A stretch of DNA of 64,000 bases from Deltaproteobacteria bacterium (lineage in GTDB: Bacteria; Desulfobacterota; B13-G15; RBG-16-54-18): assembly GCA_016927065.1 (NCBI GenBank), contig JAFGNJ010000005.1:1-64000 (forward strand). Direction: 5' to 3'. The notes under the pieces were generated by a model. It was not told the DNA's origin, made no database searches, and worked only from the letters and a program-made list of their open reading frames with translations. Shown in pieces: positions 1 through 8,579 of the stretch. How positions within the stretch are numbered: position 1 is the first letter of the stretch; each line of letters starts with the position of its first letter. Position numbers and translations under genes: made by a program.

Positions 1-1
1 T

Positions 2-97
2 CATGAGCTTATCCCCCAAATAACAAAGAATTTGGGACATATTAACATAAAATCACCTGAAATTAAATTATTTGGGCAACAGCCCGTAAAGATTTGA
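2..97 (+). CDS. C-terminal end of an upstream gene (partial)
   Basis: An open frame enters from the left edge at base 2 and ends at TGA 95-97, giving about 31 codons. The peptide (ending LFGQQPVKI) has no stop and an ordinary composition. It is too short to identify; it could be the tail of a truncated gene or a chance open frame. Confidence 0.3.
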   Translation, partial: HELIPQITKNLGHINIKSPEIKLFGQQPVKI

Positions 98-157
98 CCC
101 CATCTCCTTCTATGCCGTTTTATACAGAGTGTATAATCATTGGGAGCACACAAGTCT

Positions 158-928
158 ATGGATTTTACGCTTTTTGAGAATCGGTATCTCCTGGCACTCG
201 CATCCGCAGTGATAGGTGTATTGCTGACTCTTGTTACCGAGCGTATCCTGAATAAGCGAGGCCTTTTTACCTATTTTGTCCGACACAGTCGGGTTGGCAT
301 TTCTGCCGACGACGCAGTATTCGGATCAGTCCGTGTTACCTGGAATAACAATCCGGTAGCGAACCTCTATTCCTCAACGGTGGAGCTTAGGAATGAGAGT
401 TTAAAAGATTACGACGACGTCGTAGTCAAAGTGTTCTCGAATGATACCATGCTGCTGACGGAAAGAGCGGAGCTACTCGATACGACAAGAATCTTGGAGT
501 GGACGGAAGAATTCTCGAGCAGGTTAGCGGTCGCCCCAGGAACATTAGCATCGGAGGAACAGCTGAAACTCTACTTTGAACAGCGAGACTATTTGGTTCC
601 AACCATGAACCGTGGACAGAAGGTTCGATTATCTTTCTTGAACACTGCCAAAACCGAGAAGCAGCCGACTATATGGCTCGACATCTTGCACAAAGGAGTA
701 AAAGTCAAATTTCGTGTTGCCCACAATGAAGTATTGGGAGTTCCACAACCGCACGCAGGGTTGATGGGTGCCATGCTAGGATTCTTACTCGTTGGCTTAA
801 TCGTCGTCTTCGTTAACACTGTGTGGCTAGCGGCCCTAATTGCTTTGATTTACGGGTTTTTTGCTCAGGTACCCGGTGCTTTCGTTATTAAGTGTTGGCG
901 TTGGTTAAGGGAGTGGCTTGGCGATTAA
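158..928 (+). CDS. hypothetical membrane-anchored protein
   Basis: Unrecognised protein of about 256 residues. A hydrophobic segment near residues 7-25 is followed by a basic stretch, then a soluble beta-rich middle of about 170 residues, and two hydrophobic segments near the C-terminus (roughly residues 200-235) ending in a Trp/Arg-rich tail. The middle part probably lies on one side of the membrane between the N- and C-terminal anchors. ATG 158 is preferred because it opens directly before the first membrane segment; an in-frame TTG at 140 is an alternative. The AT-rich composition and its place just before a restriction-modification pair suggest accessory DNA. No function is assigned. Confidence 0.6.
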   Translation: MDFTLFENRYLLALASAVIGVLLTLVTERILNKRGLFTYFVRHSRVGISADDAVFGSVRVTWNNNPVANLYSSTVELRNESLKDYDDVVVKVFSNDTMLLTERAELLDTTRILEWTEEFSSRLAVAPGTLASEEQLKLYFEQRDYLVPTMNRGQKVRLSFLNTAKTEKQPTIWLDILHKGVKVKFRVAHNEVLGVPQPHAGLMGAMLGFLLVGLIVVFVNTVWLAALIALIYGFFAQVPGAFVIKCWRWLREWLGD

Positions 929-1040
929 GATGCGTGCTAACAAGTAGCTGAACCTGACAGTCCTTTCTGACACGGTCCGTGCATGCGCACGCCCCGCGCC
1001 TGACCCAGAGTTGCAAGGCTGTAAATAAGAGAGGACATTT

Positions 1041-3365
1041 ATGCCACGACTAACTGAACAGGAACAGCAAGAGATCATCCGCTATTTAGAAGCTGACAAA
1101 CCGTTGCCGGACAAGTACCGCTTTCTGCTGTTTGAGGGCAAGCGAGAGGTGGAACTGGTCTGGAACGGCAAGAGCAGCGAGGTCTGCACCATCGTCCTGC
1201 CCTTTCAGGTGATCGAGCAGGTGGACGAGCCGCGCGCCGAAAAGCCGGAAGATACATCACTACAACTGGACATGTTCAGCACCGACAGTCGCGGCCGTCA
1301 GCTCAAGGGCTGGACAAACAAACTGATTTGGGGCGACAACAAGCTGATCCTCTCATCCCTAAAGAACGGCCCGCTGCGCGAGGAAATCGAGCGGCAGGGC
1401 GGCCTTAAGCTGATTTACATTGACCCGCCCTTTGACGTGGGCGCGGACTTTTCCATGGACATCGAGATCGGCGGCGACACTTTCACCAAGAAGCCCAATA
1501 TCCTTGAAGAGATCGCCTATCGCGACACCTGGGGCAAAGGCGCAGATTCCTTTATCGCCATGATCCACGAGCGGCTGGCGCTGATGCGCGATTTGCTGGC
1601 CGAGGATGGGGGTATTTACGTCCATTGTGATTGGCGGGTAAATAGTCTCATCCGGCTAGTTATGGATGAGGTATTTAATGACAGCAACTATTTGAACGAA
1701 ATAGTGTGGAAACGCACATCAGCCCGTAGTGATTCGCACAGTTACAACCACATACACGATTCAATATTCTTTTACGGAAAATCAAACAAATTTATCTTTA
1801 ATGTGCAGCATAATCCGTATGATCCGTCGTACGTTGATAATTTCTATCGCTATACAGACGAACAAACGGGGAGAAAGTTCAGAGTAAGTGATTTAATGGC
1901 TGCAGGTACCCGTAAGGGTTCTTCAGGCCAGCCTTGGCGCGGCATTGACCCAAATTCACGAGGAAATCATTGGAAATATACTATTGAAAAATTAGAGGAG
2001 CTAGATCAAGAAGGAAGAATTTACTGGCCAAAGAAGGAAGACGGTGTTCCAGGGTACAAGCGTTATCTTGATGAAATGCCGGGTGTACAAATTCAGTCCA
2101 TTTGGACTGACATTAGTCCGATAGCAGCACAGGCCAAAGAAAATGCGAGCTACCCTACTCAAAAACCCGAGGCCCTTATGGAACGCATCATCCGCGCCTC
2201 CTCCAACGAAGGCGACCTGGTAGCCGATTTCTTTTGCGGATCGGGAACAACAGCGGCAGTGGCGGAGAAACTGGGACGAAAGTGGATCGTGAGCGATTTG
2301 GGCAAGTTCGCCATCCATACCACGCGCAAGCGCATGATCGGCGTGCAGCGAGAACTGAAAGCCGAAGGCAAAAACTACCGCGCCTTTGAAATCCTCAACC
2401 TGGGCAAGTACGAGCGCCAGCACTATATCGGTGTCAACCCCAACCTGCGAGAGGCTGAGCAGCAGAAACAGCTGGAAGAAAAAGAAGCCGCCTTCGTCGA
2501 TCTCATCCTGCGCGCCTACCGCGCTGAAAAGACCGAGGGTTTTATCACCTTCCACGGAAAGAAGGCCGGCAGGCTGGTGGCAGTGGGGCCGGTGAACCTG
2601 CCGGTGACGCGGCTGTTCGTGGAAGAGGTGATTTTAGAGTGCCGCAAGAAGCACATCACCCGCGTGGACATCCTGGGCTTCGAGTTCGAAATGGGCTTGT
2701 TTCCCAACGTGCTGGACGAAGCCCGCGCCAAAGGCATCGACATCGCCCCTAAGTACATCCCTGCTGAGGTGTTTGACAAACGGGCGGTGGAGAAGAATCA
2801 GGTGGTCTTTCACGATGTCTCCTTCATCGAGGTCAAACCCCACGTCAAGAAGAACACTGTTGCGGTGGAGCTGACCGACTTTTCGGTGTTCTATTCGCAG
2901 GATTCCATCGCCGCCGCCGAAGCGACGCTCAAGGACAAGGCCAGCAAGATCGTGGTGGAAAAGGGGCAGATCGTCAAGGTGAGCAAGGATAAGAACGGCA
3001 TCGTCAGCCGTGAACTGCTCACGCAGAACTGGACGGACTGGATTGATTATTGGGCGGTGGATTTTAACTTCGAGAGTAAACGGGAGATAGTCCGGGTCAA
3101 GATGGCTCCGGCGGCGCAGGAAACGCTCGACGGGCTCGATTCTCCACAAATGCAGTTGGAGCATTACGAGGAAGTCTGGACAGGGGATTATATCTTCGAG
3201 AATGAATGGCAATCTTTCCGCACCAAAAAAGACCGATCTATCGAACTAACAAGTGTTTTTCATGAATGCGCGCCGGGACGGCGTAAGCTGGCCGTCAAGG
3301 TGGTGGATATCTTCGGCACCGACACCATGACCGTGGTCGAGGTTACTGTGGGTGGAAAAAAATAA
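1041..3365 (+). CDS. mod: type III restriction-modification methyltransferase (Mod)
   Basis: A 774-residue site-specific N6-adenine (or N4-cytosine) DNA methyltransferase; it both recognises the site and protects it. The catalytic motif DPPF is at residues 128-131, and the SAM-binding motif FCGSGT follows at about 398-403, which is the beta-class order typical of Mod proteins. Between them (about residues 200-375) lies the target recognition domain. Its DNA is clearly AT-richer than the flanks: by hand count 16 of 60 bases are G/C at 1741-1800, against 34 of 60 at 1381-1440. The C-terminal 350 residues are the extension expected to contact the Res subunit. The stop overlaps the start of res by one base (TAATG), so the two are translationally coupled. 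Confidence 0.93.
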   Translation: MPRLTEQEQQEIIRYLEADKPLPDKYRFLLFEGKREVELVWNGKSSEVCTIVLPFQVIEQVDEPRAEKPEDTSLQLDMFSTDSRGRQLKGWTNKLIWGDNKLILSSLKNGPLREEIERQGGLKLIYIDPPFDVGADFSMDIEIGGDTFTKKPNILEEIAYRDTWGKGADSFIAMIHERLALMRDLLAEDGGIYVHCDWRVNSLIRLVMDEVFNDSNYLNEIVWKRTSARSDSHSYNHIHDSIFFYGKSNKFIFNVQHNPYDPSYVDNFYRYTDEQTGRKFRVSDLMAAGTRKGSSGQPWRGIDPNSRGNHWKYTIEKLEELDQEGRIYWPKKEDGVPGYKRYLDEMPGVQIQSIWTDISPIAAQAKENASYPTQKPEALMERIIRASSNEGDLVADFFCGSGTTAAVAEKLGRKWIVSDLGKFAIHTTRKRMIGVQRELKAEGKNYRAFEILNLGKYERQHYIGVNPNLREAEQQKQLEEKEAAFVDLILRAYRAEKTEGFITFHGKKAGRLVAVGPVNLPVTRLFVEEVILECRKKHITRVDILGFEFEMGLFPNVLDEARAKGIDIAPKYIPAEVFDKRAVEKNQVVFHDVSFIEVKPHVKKNTVAVELTDFSVFYSQDSIAAAEATLKDKASKIVVEKGQIVKVSKDKNGIVSRELLTQNWTDWIDYWAVDFNFESKREIVRVKMAPAAQETLDGLDSPQMQLEHYEEVWTGDYIFENEWQSFRTKKDRSIELTSVFHECAPGRRKLAVKVVDIFGTDTMTVVEVTVGGKK

Positions 3366-6058
3366 TGGCACTCCATCCCAACTTCCCCGAAACGCCCTAT
3401 GCCATTCTCGATCCGGCCCTCCGCTGGTTTCCGGCGGATGAAGCCCTGCGGGAGTCAAGCTCTGAAAAGCTGATGCCTCCCTTAGTGTCTCAACTGCGCA
3501 AGAAGGTGAAGGAATGGCGGGACAGCGGCTATGTGGGGGCGAGAGAGACCAGCCGTAGCCTGCTCAACTGGTGGTTCAACACCCCCCACCTGTTGCCCCA
3601 GGCCAATGGTGTAATGGCCGAGTTTCAGTATTACTTTGCCCAACGCGAGGCGCTGGAAACCATCATCTACCTGTACGATGTGGTGGGCGTGCAGGACAAG
3701 TTCGACCTGATGCGGTTCGATAGTTCCGGCGCGGTATCGGCGGGCATGTTTGATGAGACCTGGCGGCGTTTTGTGGTGAAAATGGCGACAGGCACAGGCA
3801 AGACAAAGGTGCTGAGCCTGGTGCTGGCCTGGAGCTTTTACCACAAACTGTATGAACCGGAGTCGGCACTGGCGCGTAACTTTCTGGTGATCGCCCCTAA
3901 CATCATTGTGCTGGACCGTATATACAAGGATTTTAAGAGCCTGCGCATCTTCTTTGAAGATCCGGTTATCCCGGACAACGGTGTGGACGGGCGCAACTGG
4001 CGCGATGATTTTCAACTGACACTGCACCGGCAAGACGAGGTGCGCATCACTCGCCCTACCGGCAACATTTTTCTGACCAACATCCACCGCGTCTATGCCG
4101 GAGACGACATCCCCCCAGCACCCGATGATGAAGACATGCGGGATTATTTCCTGGGTAAGCATCCCACTGGAGCGACGACCGACTCCAAAGTTGATTTGGG
4201 TATGATCGTGCGCGACATTGATGAGCTGGTGGTGCTGAACGACGAGGCGCACCACATCCACGACCCGCGTATGGCATGGTTCAAATCCATCGAGGATATT
4301 CACAACCGCCTGAAGCAAAAAGGGACGGCTCTCTCCCTGCAAGTGGATGTGACCGCCACACCCAAGCACAACAACGGCGCGATTTTCGTCCAGACCGTTG
4401 CTGATTACCCGCTGGTGGAGGCCATCAAGCAAAATGTCGTCAAACACCCCGTCGTACCCGATGGTCCGAGCCGCGCCAAACTGGTTGAGCGCCAGAGCGC
4501 CAAGTACACCGAGAAATACGCCGATTACATTCACCTGGGCGTAATCGAGTGGCGCAAGGCGTATGCCGAACACGAAAAGCTGGACAAGAAGGCCATCCTA
4601 TTTGTGATGACCGACGACACCCGGAATTGCGACGACGTGGCCGCGTATCTGCGAACCACCTATCCAGAATTTGCTGAAAAAGATGCGGTACTGGTTATTC
4701 ATACCAAGAACAACGGGGAGATTTCCGAATCCACGTCAGGTAAAGCCAAAGAAGAACTTGATTTGCTACGCAAACAGGCCAACGACATTGACAGCCTGGA
4801 GAGCCCCCACAAGGCCATTATCTCCGTGATGGTTCTGAAAGAAGGTTGGGATGTGCGCAACGTCACCACCATAGTCGGCCTGCGTCCATATGCCGCCCCA
4901 AGCAACATATTGCCCGAACAGACCCTGGGACGCGGCTTGCGTAAAATGTACCCCGGCGGTTTGGAAGAATACGTCAGCGTGGTCGGTACGAATGCCTTTA
5001 TGGATTTTGTAGACACCATTCAGGCCGAGGGCGTGGTGCTGGAGCGCAAACCGATGGGCGAAGGCACGCTGCCCAAGACGCCTCTGGTGGTGGAGGTCGA
5101 CAAAGAAAACGTCAAAAAAGACATCGACGCGCTGGATATTGCAATCCCGGTACTGACCCCCCGCGTCTACCGGGAATACAAGCACCTTGGCGATCTGGAT
5201 GTGGGCGCGCTGGGGCATCAGCGCGTGGCCTACCTACAGTTCAGCGAGGAGGAACAGCGGGAGATCGTCTTCAAGGATATCACCACCGGCGAGGTGACGC
5301 ATATCACCATCCTCGACACGGCTGGCGTCGCCGATTACACTGCGGTAATCGGCTACTTCGCACAGACCATGATGAAGGATTTGCGGTTGGTGAGCGGCTA
5401 CGACGTGCTGTATGGCAAGGTCAAAGCCTTTGTGCAAGATGGTCTGTTCGACCGGAAGGTGGAACTCGAAAGCCCCAACACCCTGCGCAACCTGTCGGAA
5501 CTGGCCGCCACCAAAACCCTGCTCGAAACCTTCAAGAAGGCGATCAACGCTCTCACGGTACAAGACAAGGGCGATGCCGAAATCCGCGACACCATCAAGC
5601 TGCGGCAGACACGCCCCTTCGTGGCTAAAGATCAGGGCTACCTCATCCCGAAAAAGAGTGTCTTCAATCGCATCATCGGCGACAGCCATTTTGAATTGCT
5701 GTTCGCCCGCTTCCTGGAAGACTGCGACGATGTGGTTTCCTACGCCAAGAATTATCTGGCGGTGCATTTCAAGCTGGACTATGTTAACGCGGATGGAGAT
5801 ATATCCAACTACTATCCGGATTTTCTGGTCAAGCTGTCCGCCAAACAGATTTTCATTGTCGAAACCAAAGGCCAGGAAGACCTGGACGTGCCACTCAAAA
5901 TGCAACGGCTTCGGCAATGGTGCGAAGACATAAACCGCGTGCAGACTAACGTGGAATACGACTTTGTTTACGTTGACGATGAGAGCTTTAAGAAATACAA
6001 ACCTGTCTCATTCAGGCAATTGGTTGATGGCTTCAGGGAATACAAAGAGAAAATATAA
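3365..6058 (+). CDS. res: type III restriction enzyme, Res (helicase/nuclease) subunit
   Basis: An 897-residue superfamily 2 translocase/endonuclease that acts with Mod to cleave unmodified DNA. Walker A (ATGTGKT) is near residues 140-147, and the Walker B-like NDEAHH near 291-296. A helicase motif VI (TLGRGLRKM) is near 519-527. At the C-terminus a PD-(D/E)xK nuclease core is visible: YYPDFLVKL then FIVETKGQED (about 816-840), with P-D and E-x-K in the usual arrangement. Length and domain order match full-size Res proteins, and no frameshift is seen, so the system is likely intact. Confidence 0.94.
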   Translation: MALHPNFPETPYAILDPALRWFPADEALRESSSEKLMPPLVSQLRKKVKEWRDSGYVGARETSRSLLNWWFNTPHLLPQANGVMAEFQYYFAQREALETIIYLYDVVGVQDKFDLMRFDSSGAVSAGMFDETWRRFVVKMATGTGKTKVLSLVLAWSFYHKLYEPESALARNFLVIAPNIIVLDRIYKDFKSLRIFFEDPVIPDNGVDGRNWRDDFQLTLHRQDEVRITRPTGNIFLTNIHRVYAGDDIPPAPDDEDMRDYFLGKHPTGATTDSKVDLGMIVRDIDELVVLNDEAHHIHDPRMAWFKSIEDIHNRLKQKGTALSLQVDVTATPKHNNGAIFVQTVADYPLVEAIKQNVVKHPVVPDGPSRAKLVERQSAKYTEKYADYIHLGVIEWRKAYAEHEKLDKKAILFVMTDDTRNCDDVAAYLRTTYPEFAEKDAVLVIHTKNNGEISESTSGKAKEELDLLRKQANDIDSLESPHKAIISVMVLKEGWDVRNVTTIVGLRPYAAPSNILPEQTLGRGLRKMYPGGLEEYVSVVGTNAFMDFVDTIQAEGVVLERKPMGEGTLPKTPLVVEVDKENVKKDIDALDIAIPVLTPRVYREYKHLGDLDVGALGHQRVAYLQFSEEEQREIVFKDITTGEVTHITILDTAGVADYTAVIGYFAQTMMKDLRLVSGYDVLYGKVKAFVQDGLFDRKVELESPNTLRNLSELAATKTLLETFKKAINALTVQDKGDAEIRDTIKLRQTRPFVAKDQGYLIPKKSVFNRIIGDSHFELLFARFLEDCDDVVSYAKNYLAVHFKLDYVNADGDISNYYPDFLVKLSAKQIFIVETKGQEDLDVPLKMQRLRQWCEDINRVQTNVEYDFVYVDDESFKKYKPVSFRQLVDGFREYKEKI

Positions 6059-6067
6059 CGAAGGATT

Positions 6068-6098
6068 GGGGGTCAGATCTATTTTTTGACATCAGCTG
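6068..6098 (+). repeat. GGGTC-ATCTATTTT remnant, copy 1
   Basis: The sequence GGGGGTCAGATCTATTTTTT followed by GACATCAG lies just after the res stop. A similar string (GGGTCGTATCTATTTTCTTT then GCATCTG) lies just after the NERD gene at 6952-6980. Both sit immediately 3' of genes. Similar strings are known as scattered repeat remnants, often near REP-associated tyrosine transposases; no transposase is present here. Confidence 0.4.
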
Positions 6099-6131
6099 GG
6101 CCGGCACATGAAGTTTTGGGAATAGGACCTT

Positions 6132-6159
6132 TTATAAGAAATAAATTATAAGAAATAAA
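6132..6159 (+). repeat. 14-bp perfect tandem duplication
   Basis: TTATAAGAAATAAA occurs twice head to tail directly upstream of the ribosome-binding region of the NERD gene. It is AT-rich, and a change in copy number would alter promoter or leader spacing of that gene. No function is shown. Confidence 0.6.
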
Positions 6160-6176
6160 TAGGGGGGGTACAAATC

Positions 6177-6950
6177 ATGGCACGCGTATTGGGTGAGGCA
6201 GCGAGATATGTAACAGGACAGTCTTTAAAGAAGTATCGGCAGCAGTTTGTAATTCTTTTTTTGGTTTCTTATTGTTTTGCTCTTGTCCTTGGTTTTTTCT
6301 TTGGCTTTGGTTTTCATAGGCATCCTTATTATTTAAGCATCCCAACTTTCATTCTTATAGTAGGGCTTGGAGTAATTGCTCTATTATTAGTTAATAGGAT
6401 TACAAACAATCTGGAGACAAAGAGATTAGATTTCCGCAAGGGTGCGACTGGTGAGGCACTGGTGGGTTATCTTCTCGAAGGGTTGCCGGAGGATTACATG
6501 GTTATACATGGATTACAACTAAAACCTCAGTATGGAGATATTGACCATATCGTTGTCGGGCCGTCAGGCGTCTATGCCATCGATACGAAGAATTGGAGAG
6601 GGGTTGTTAAAGCGGACGGCAAGGGGGGGCTTTTGCTGAACGGAAAGCCCCCCGATAAACCGGCGATAAGGAATCTAACCCGGGCTATAATGAACCTTAA
6701 AGACGAGATTAAATTTCATGCCACATTCAATCCTTACATTTACGCTCTCCTCGTCTTTCCCGCCGCGCGCGTTGAGGCAAAATGGGGGCAGACGGAATCT
6801 GTTCATTGCGTAAGAGCTGACCAACTCTACAAGTACATCGTTGAAAATAAAAAAGGCAAAAAGTTGCCCCCAAAAGAGATGGATGCCATTACACAGGCAT
6901 TCCTTGCATTGGCCCGAATGGATAAAGACTTTGTTTCTAATAGCAAATAG
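6177..6950 (+). CDS. NERD-domain membrane protein
   Basis: A 257-residue protein with two N-terminal membrane segments (about residues 24-44 and 53-75). A NERD (nuclease-related) domain follows at about residues 90-190. Its signature is clear: GATGEALV, then GDIDHIVVGPSGVYAIDTKN, where Asp, Asp and the D-x-K of IDTKNW match the nuclease-like core. The last 60 residues are less distinctive. A G-rich ribosome-binding stretch precedes ATG 6177. NERD proteins are found with plasmid, phage-defence and DNA-processing genes, and this one directly follows a type III restriction system. Nuclease activity is inferred only from the family. Confidence 0.8.
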   Translation: MARVLGEAARYVTGQSLKKYRQQFVILFLVSYCFALVLGFFFGFGFHRHPYYLSIPTFILIVGLGVIALLLVNRITNNLETKRLDFRKGATGEALVGYLLEGLPEDYMVIHGLQLKPQYGDIDHIVVGPSGVYAIDTKNWRGVVKADGKGGLLLNGKPPDKPAIRNLTRAIMNLKDEIKFHATFNPYIYALLVFPAARVEAKWGQTESVHCVRADQLYKYIVENKKGKKLPPKEMDAITQAFLALARMDKDFVSNSK

Positions 6951-6951
6951 A

Positions 6952-6980
6952 GGGTCGTATCTATTTTCTTTGCATCTGCC
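6952..6980 (+). repeat. GGGTC-ATCTATTTT remnant, copy 2
   Basis: Second copy of the string described at 6068-6098. It lies right after the NERD gene stop and before the good ribosome-binding site of the next gene. Confidence 0.35.
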
Positions 6981-7008
6981 TTTTCTCAGTACAGGAGGAT
7001 ATTGATAC

Positions 7009-7707
7009 ATGAAAAAAATCATCCTTGTATTGCTCTCGGCGTTACTCCTCATAGGTATGGGGCAATTATCCTATCCCTCGGAGGAAACGCCTTTAGAAAT
7101 ATTGAAAGATGCCCTTGCTTTCTATTCGGATTTTGAAGGAGATCTGCAGGGGAGGAAGTTAATAGGTGCTTCGTTCCTCCTGTCACAGATTACCAAACCG
7201 AAGATTATGAACGAGTTGACAGAGGATGAAAAAGCTCAGGTAACGATGCTGTCATCAAGAGTAGAGAAGGCTAAAAAGGATCTAACCAAAGAGGAGTTAG
7301 AACAACTGGCACAGCAAGTTGCTTTTCTCACAGCCGCGTGGGAGGGTGGTGTAGGAGAGCCGGTAGAAGAACGAACAGAGGAGGAATTAGCAGAACTTGA
7401 TACGTTGTTGCGTTCACAATGGAACGAGATGAGAGCGGCCTTGGCACGGAATGATATAGATAAGGCGGTGAGTTATTTTGCCTATGAAAACAGAGAACTT
7501 TATAGAAAGATATATACGGCTCTCGCAGACCAATTGCCGCAGGTAGCGCAGGACATGGGCGATATTACGCCTGTCGCCATCGAACACCGCACCGCCAAAT
7601 ATCGGTTGATTCGAAAAGAGGTAGTCAAAGGGAAGACATATGACATAACCTATTATGTCTATTTCATACGCGACAGCGATGGTGTATGGAGGATATTCAG
7701 ATATTAA
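7009..7707 (+). CDS. secreted protein with C-terminal NTF2-like (DUF4878-type) domain
   Basis: A 232-residue protein with a cleavable signal peptide (residues 1 to about 24; hydrophobic VLLSALLLIGMG). An acidic helical stretch follows, with many Lys/Glu pairs. A C-terminal region of about 95 residues begins near SQWNEMRAALARNDIDKA, runs through paired aromatic residues, and ends ITYYVYFIRDSDGVWRIFRY. That ending resembles small NTF2-like/DUF4878 domains, but the assignment is from memory of the fold pattern. A strong AGGAGG ribosome site lies before ATG 7009. It is likely periplasmic; no substrate can be named. Confidence 0.65.
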   Translation: MKKIILVLLSALLLIGMGQLSYPSEETPLEILKDALAFYSDFEGDLQGRKLIGASFLLSQITKPKIMNELTEDEKAQVTMLSSRVEKAKKDLTKEELEQLAQQVAFLTAAWEGGVGEPVEERTEEELAELDTLLRSQWNEMRAALARNDIDKAVSYFAYENRELYRKIYTALADQLPQVAQDMGDITPVAIEHRTAKYRLIRKEVVKGKTYDITYYVYFIRDSDGVWRIFRY

Positions 7708-7823
7708 TGTGAGGGTGGGGAGGTAAGATGGGCCGCATTTTCATCCGTGATTTTGTTCATCGACACCGGGCGCATGCACAAGTATGACGAAGTCATCGCT
7801 CAGAAGCCCCACAGGGAATAGGA

Positions 7824-7880
7824 GTACCGCTAAAGGGTACCCCCACAATCATATTTTTAGTAAAGAGGTGGGAGAGGGCG
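7824..7880. repeat. hairpin repeat, copy A
   Basis: A small stem GTACC/GGTAC (7824-7828 with 7836-7840) is followed by CCCAC (7842-7846) pairing with GTGGG (7868-7872) across an AT-rich loop. CTAAAGGGTAYCCYCAC then TCATATT is shared with the copy at 11553-11592, and the tail GGTGGGAGAGGG with the copy at 10452-10500. A run of T follows at 7883-7888, so it might also end transcription of the preceding gene. Confidence 0.55.
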
Positions 7881-7901
7881 GGTTTTTTCTCCTCGTTCGT
7901 G

Positions 7902-8303
7902 TTACTTTTTTGAGTAACCAAGATGCCCAAGAATTCTCCAGGCCTCTTGTTCGGCCTTTTCTTTTGTGATAGGAACCTCTTGATCCCCTCCTTGTTGTAT
8001 TTCTTTGTTTTTTACAATAAAGGTATATCTTGAATAGGTTTTTGGACCGAGGTCCTTGATCCACCACACCACGGTCCCGTCGCCTGATTCTGGATCTTCT
8101 GTGAATGCGACCGCGTTTAGTTCAGTGTGGTACGTCACTCCGAAATTTCCAGCAAACTTGCCCCAAATAGGGGATAAAAACTGCCCGGACATGGCTATTT
8201 CTTTTCCTATTTCAAATGGATCTTTTTGAGCAAGGCCATTCTGTGCCGTGCATAACAAAAGAACCACTATCAACACTGCCACTACTGTTGACGCCTTTTT
8301 CAT
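7902..8303 (-). CDS. small secreted hypothetical protein
   Basis: A 133-residue protein with a signal peptide (MKKASTVVAVLIVVLLLCTA, cleavage probably after the Ala of NGLAQ). The mature part has no recognised domain; it includes GKFAGNFGVTYHTELNAV and ends in a Glu/Lys-rich helix. ATG 8303 is chosen because AAAAGGAGG stands at correct spacing before it and the signal peptide starts there; the open frame extends 31 codons further upstream without a credible start. It stands alone, opposite in direction to its left neighbour. Confidence 0.65.
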   Translation of the reverse strand: MKKASTVVAVLIVVLLLCTAQNGLAQKDPFEIGKEIAMSGQFLSPIWGKFAGNFGVTYHTELNAVAFTEDPESGDGTVVWWIKDLGPKTYSRYTFIVKNKEIQQGGDQEVPITKEKAEQEAWRILGHLGYSKK

Positions 8304-8528
8304 AGCAAGCCTCCTTTTGTTGCAAGGATTACTAGGGCAACAGCACTCCTCGCACCGGCCAACGTGGGTAACACCCCATAGTATTACCCCATTCAAGAGA
8401 AAAGAGCAAGCTCGGGAAAACCCAATAATCAGATAACGAGGGAACGTTGAGGATAAGCCTTATGGGAAAAGGGATCACATCTTCATCCGTGACGTTTACT
8501 AGACCCGACGCGGAAGAATAGAATGCGC

Positions 8529-8559
8529 AAGGGGAACGCTTTCAGCAGACGTTCCCCTT
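8529..8559 (-). terminator. stem-loop downstream of the helicase gene
   Basis: AAGGGGAACG (8529-8538) pairs perfectly with CGTTCCCCTT (8550-8559) around an 11-base loop. It lies 20 bases beyond the stop of the minus-strand helicase gene. The stem is strong; the following T-run is weak. Confidence 0.6.
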
Positions 8560-8579
8560 GTTATTTGCTTGTGGGATTT

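Noticed and set aside
7784-7969. Short plus-strand open frame of 61 codons
   Set aside because: It lies across a hairpin repeat and the end of the opposite-strand secreted protein gene; no ribosome site and a biased composition from the repeat.
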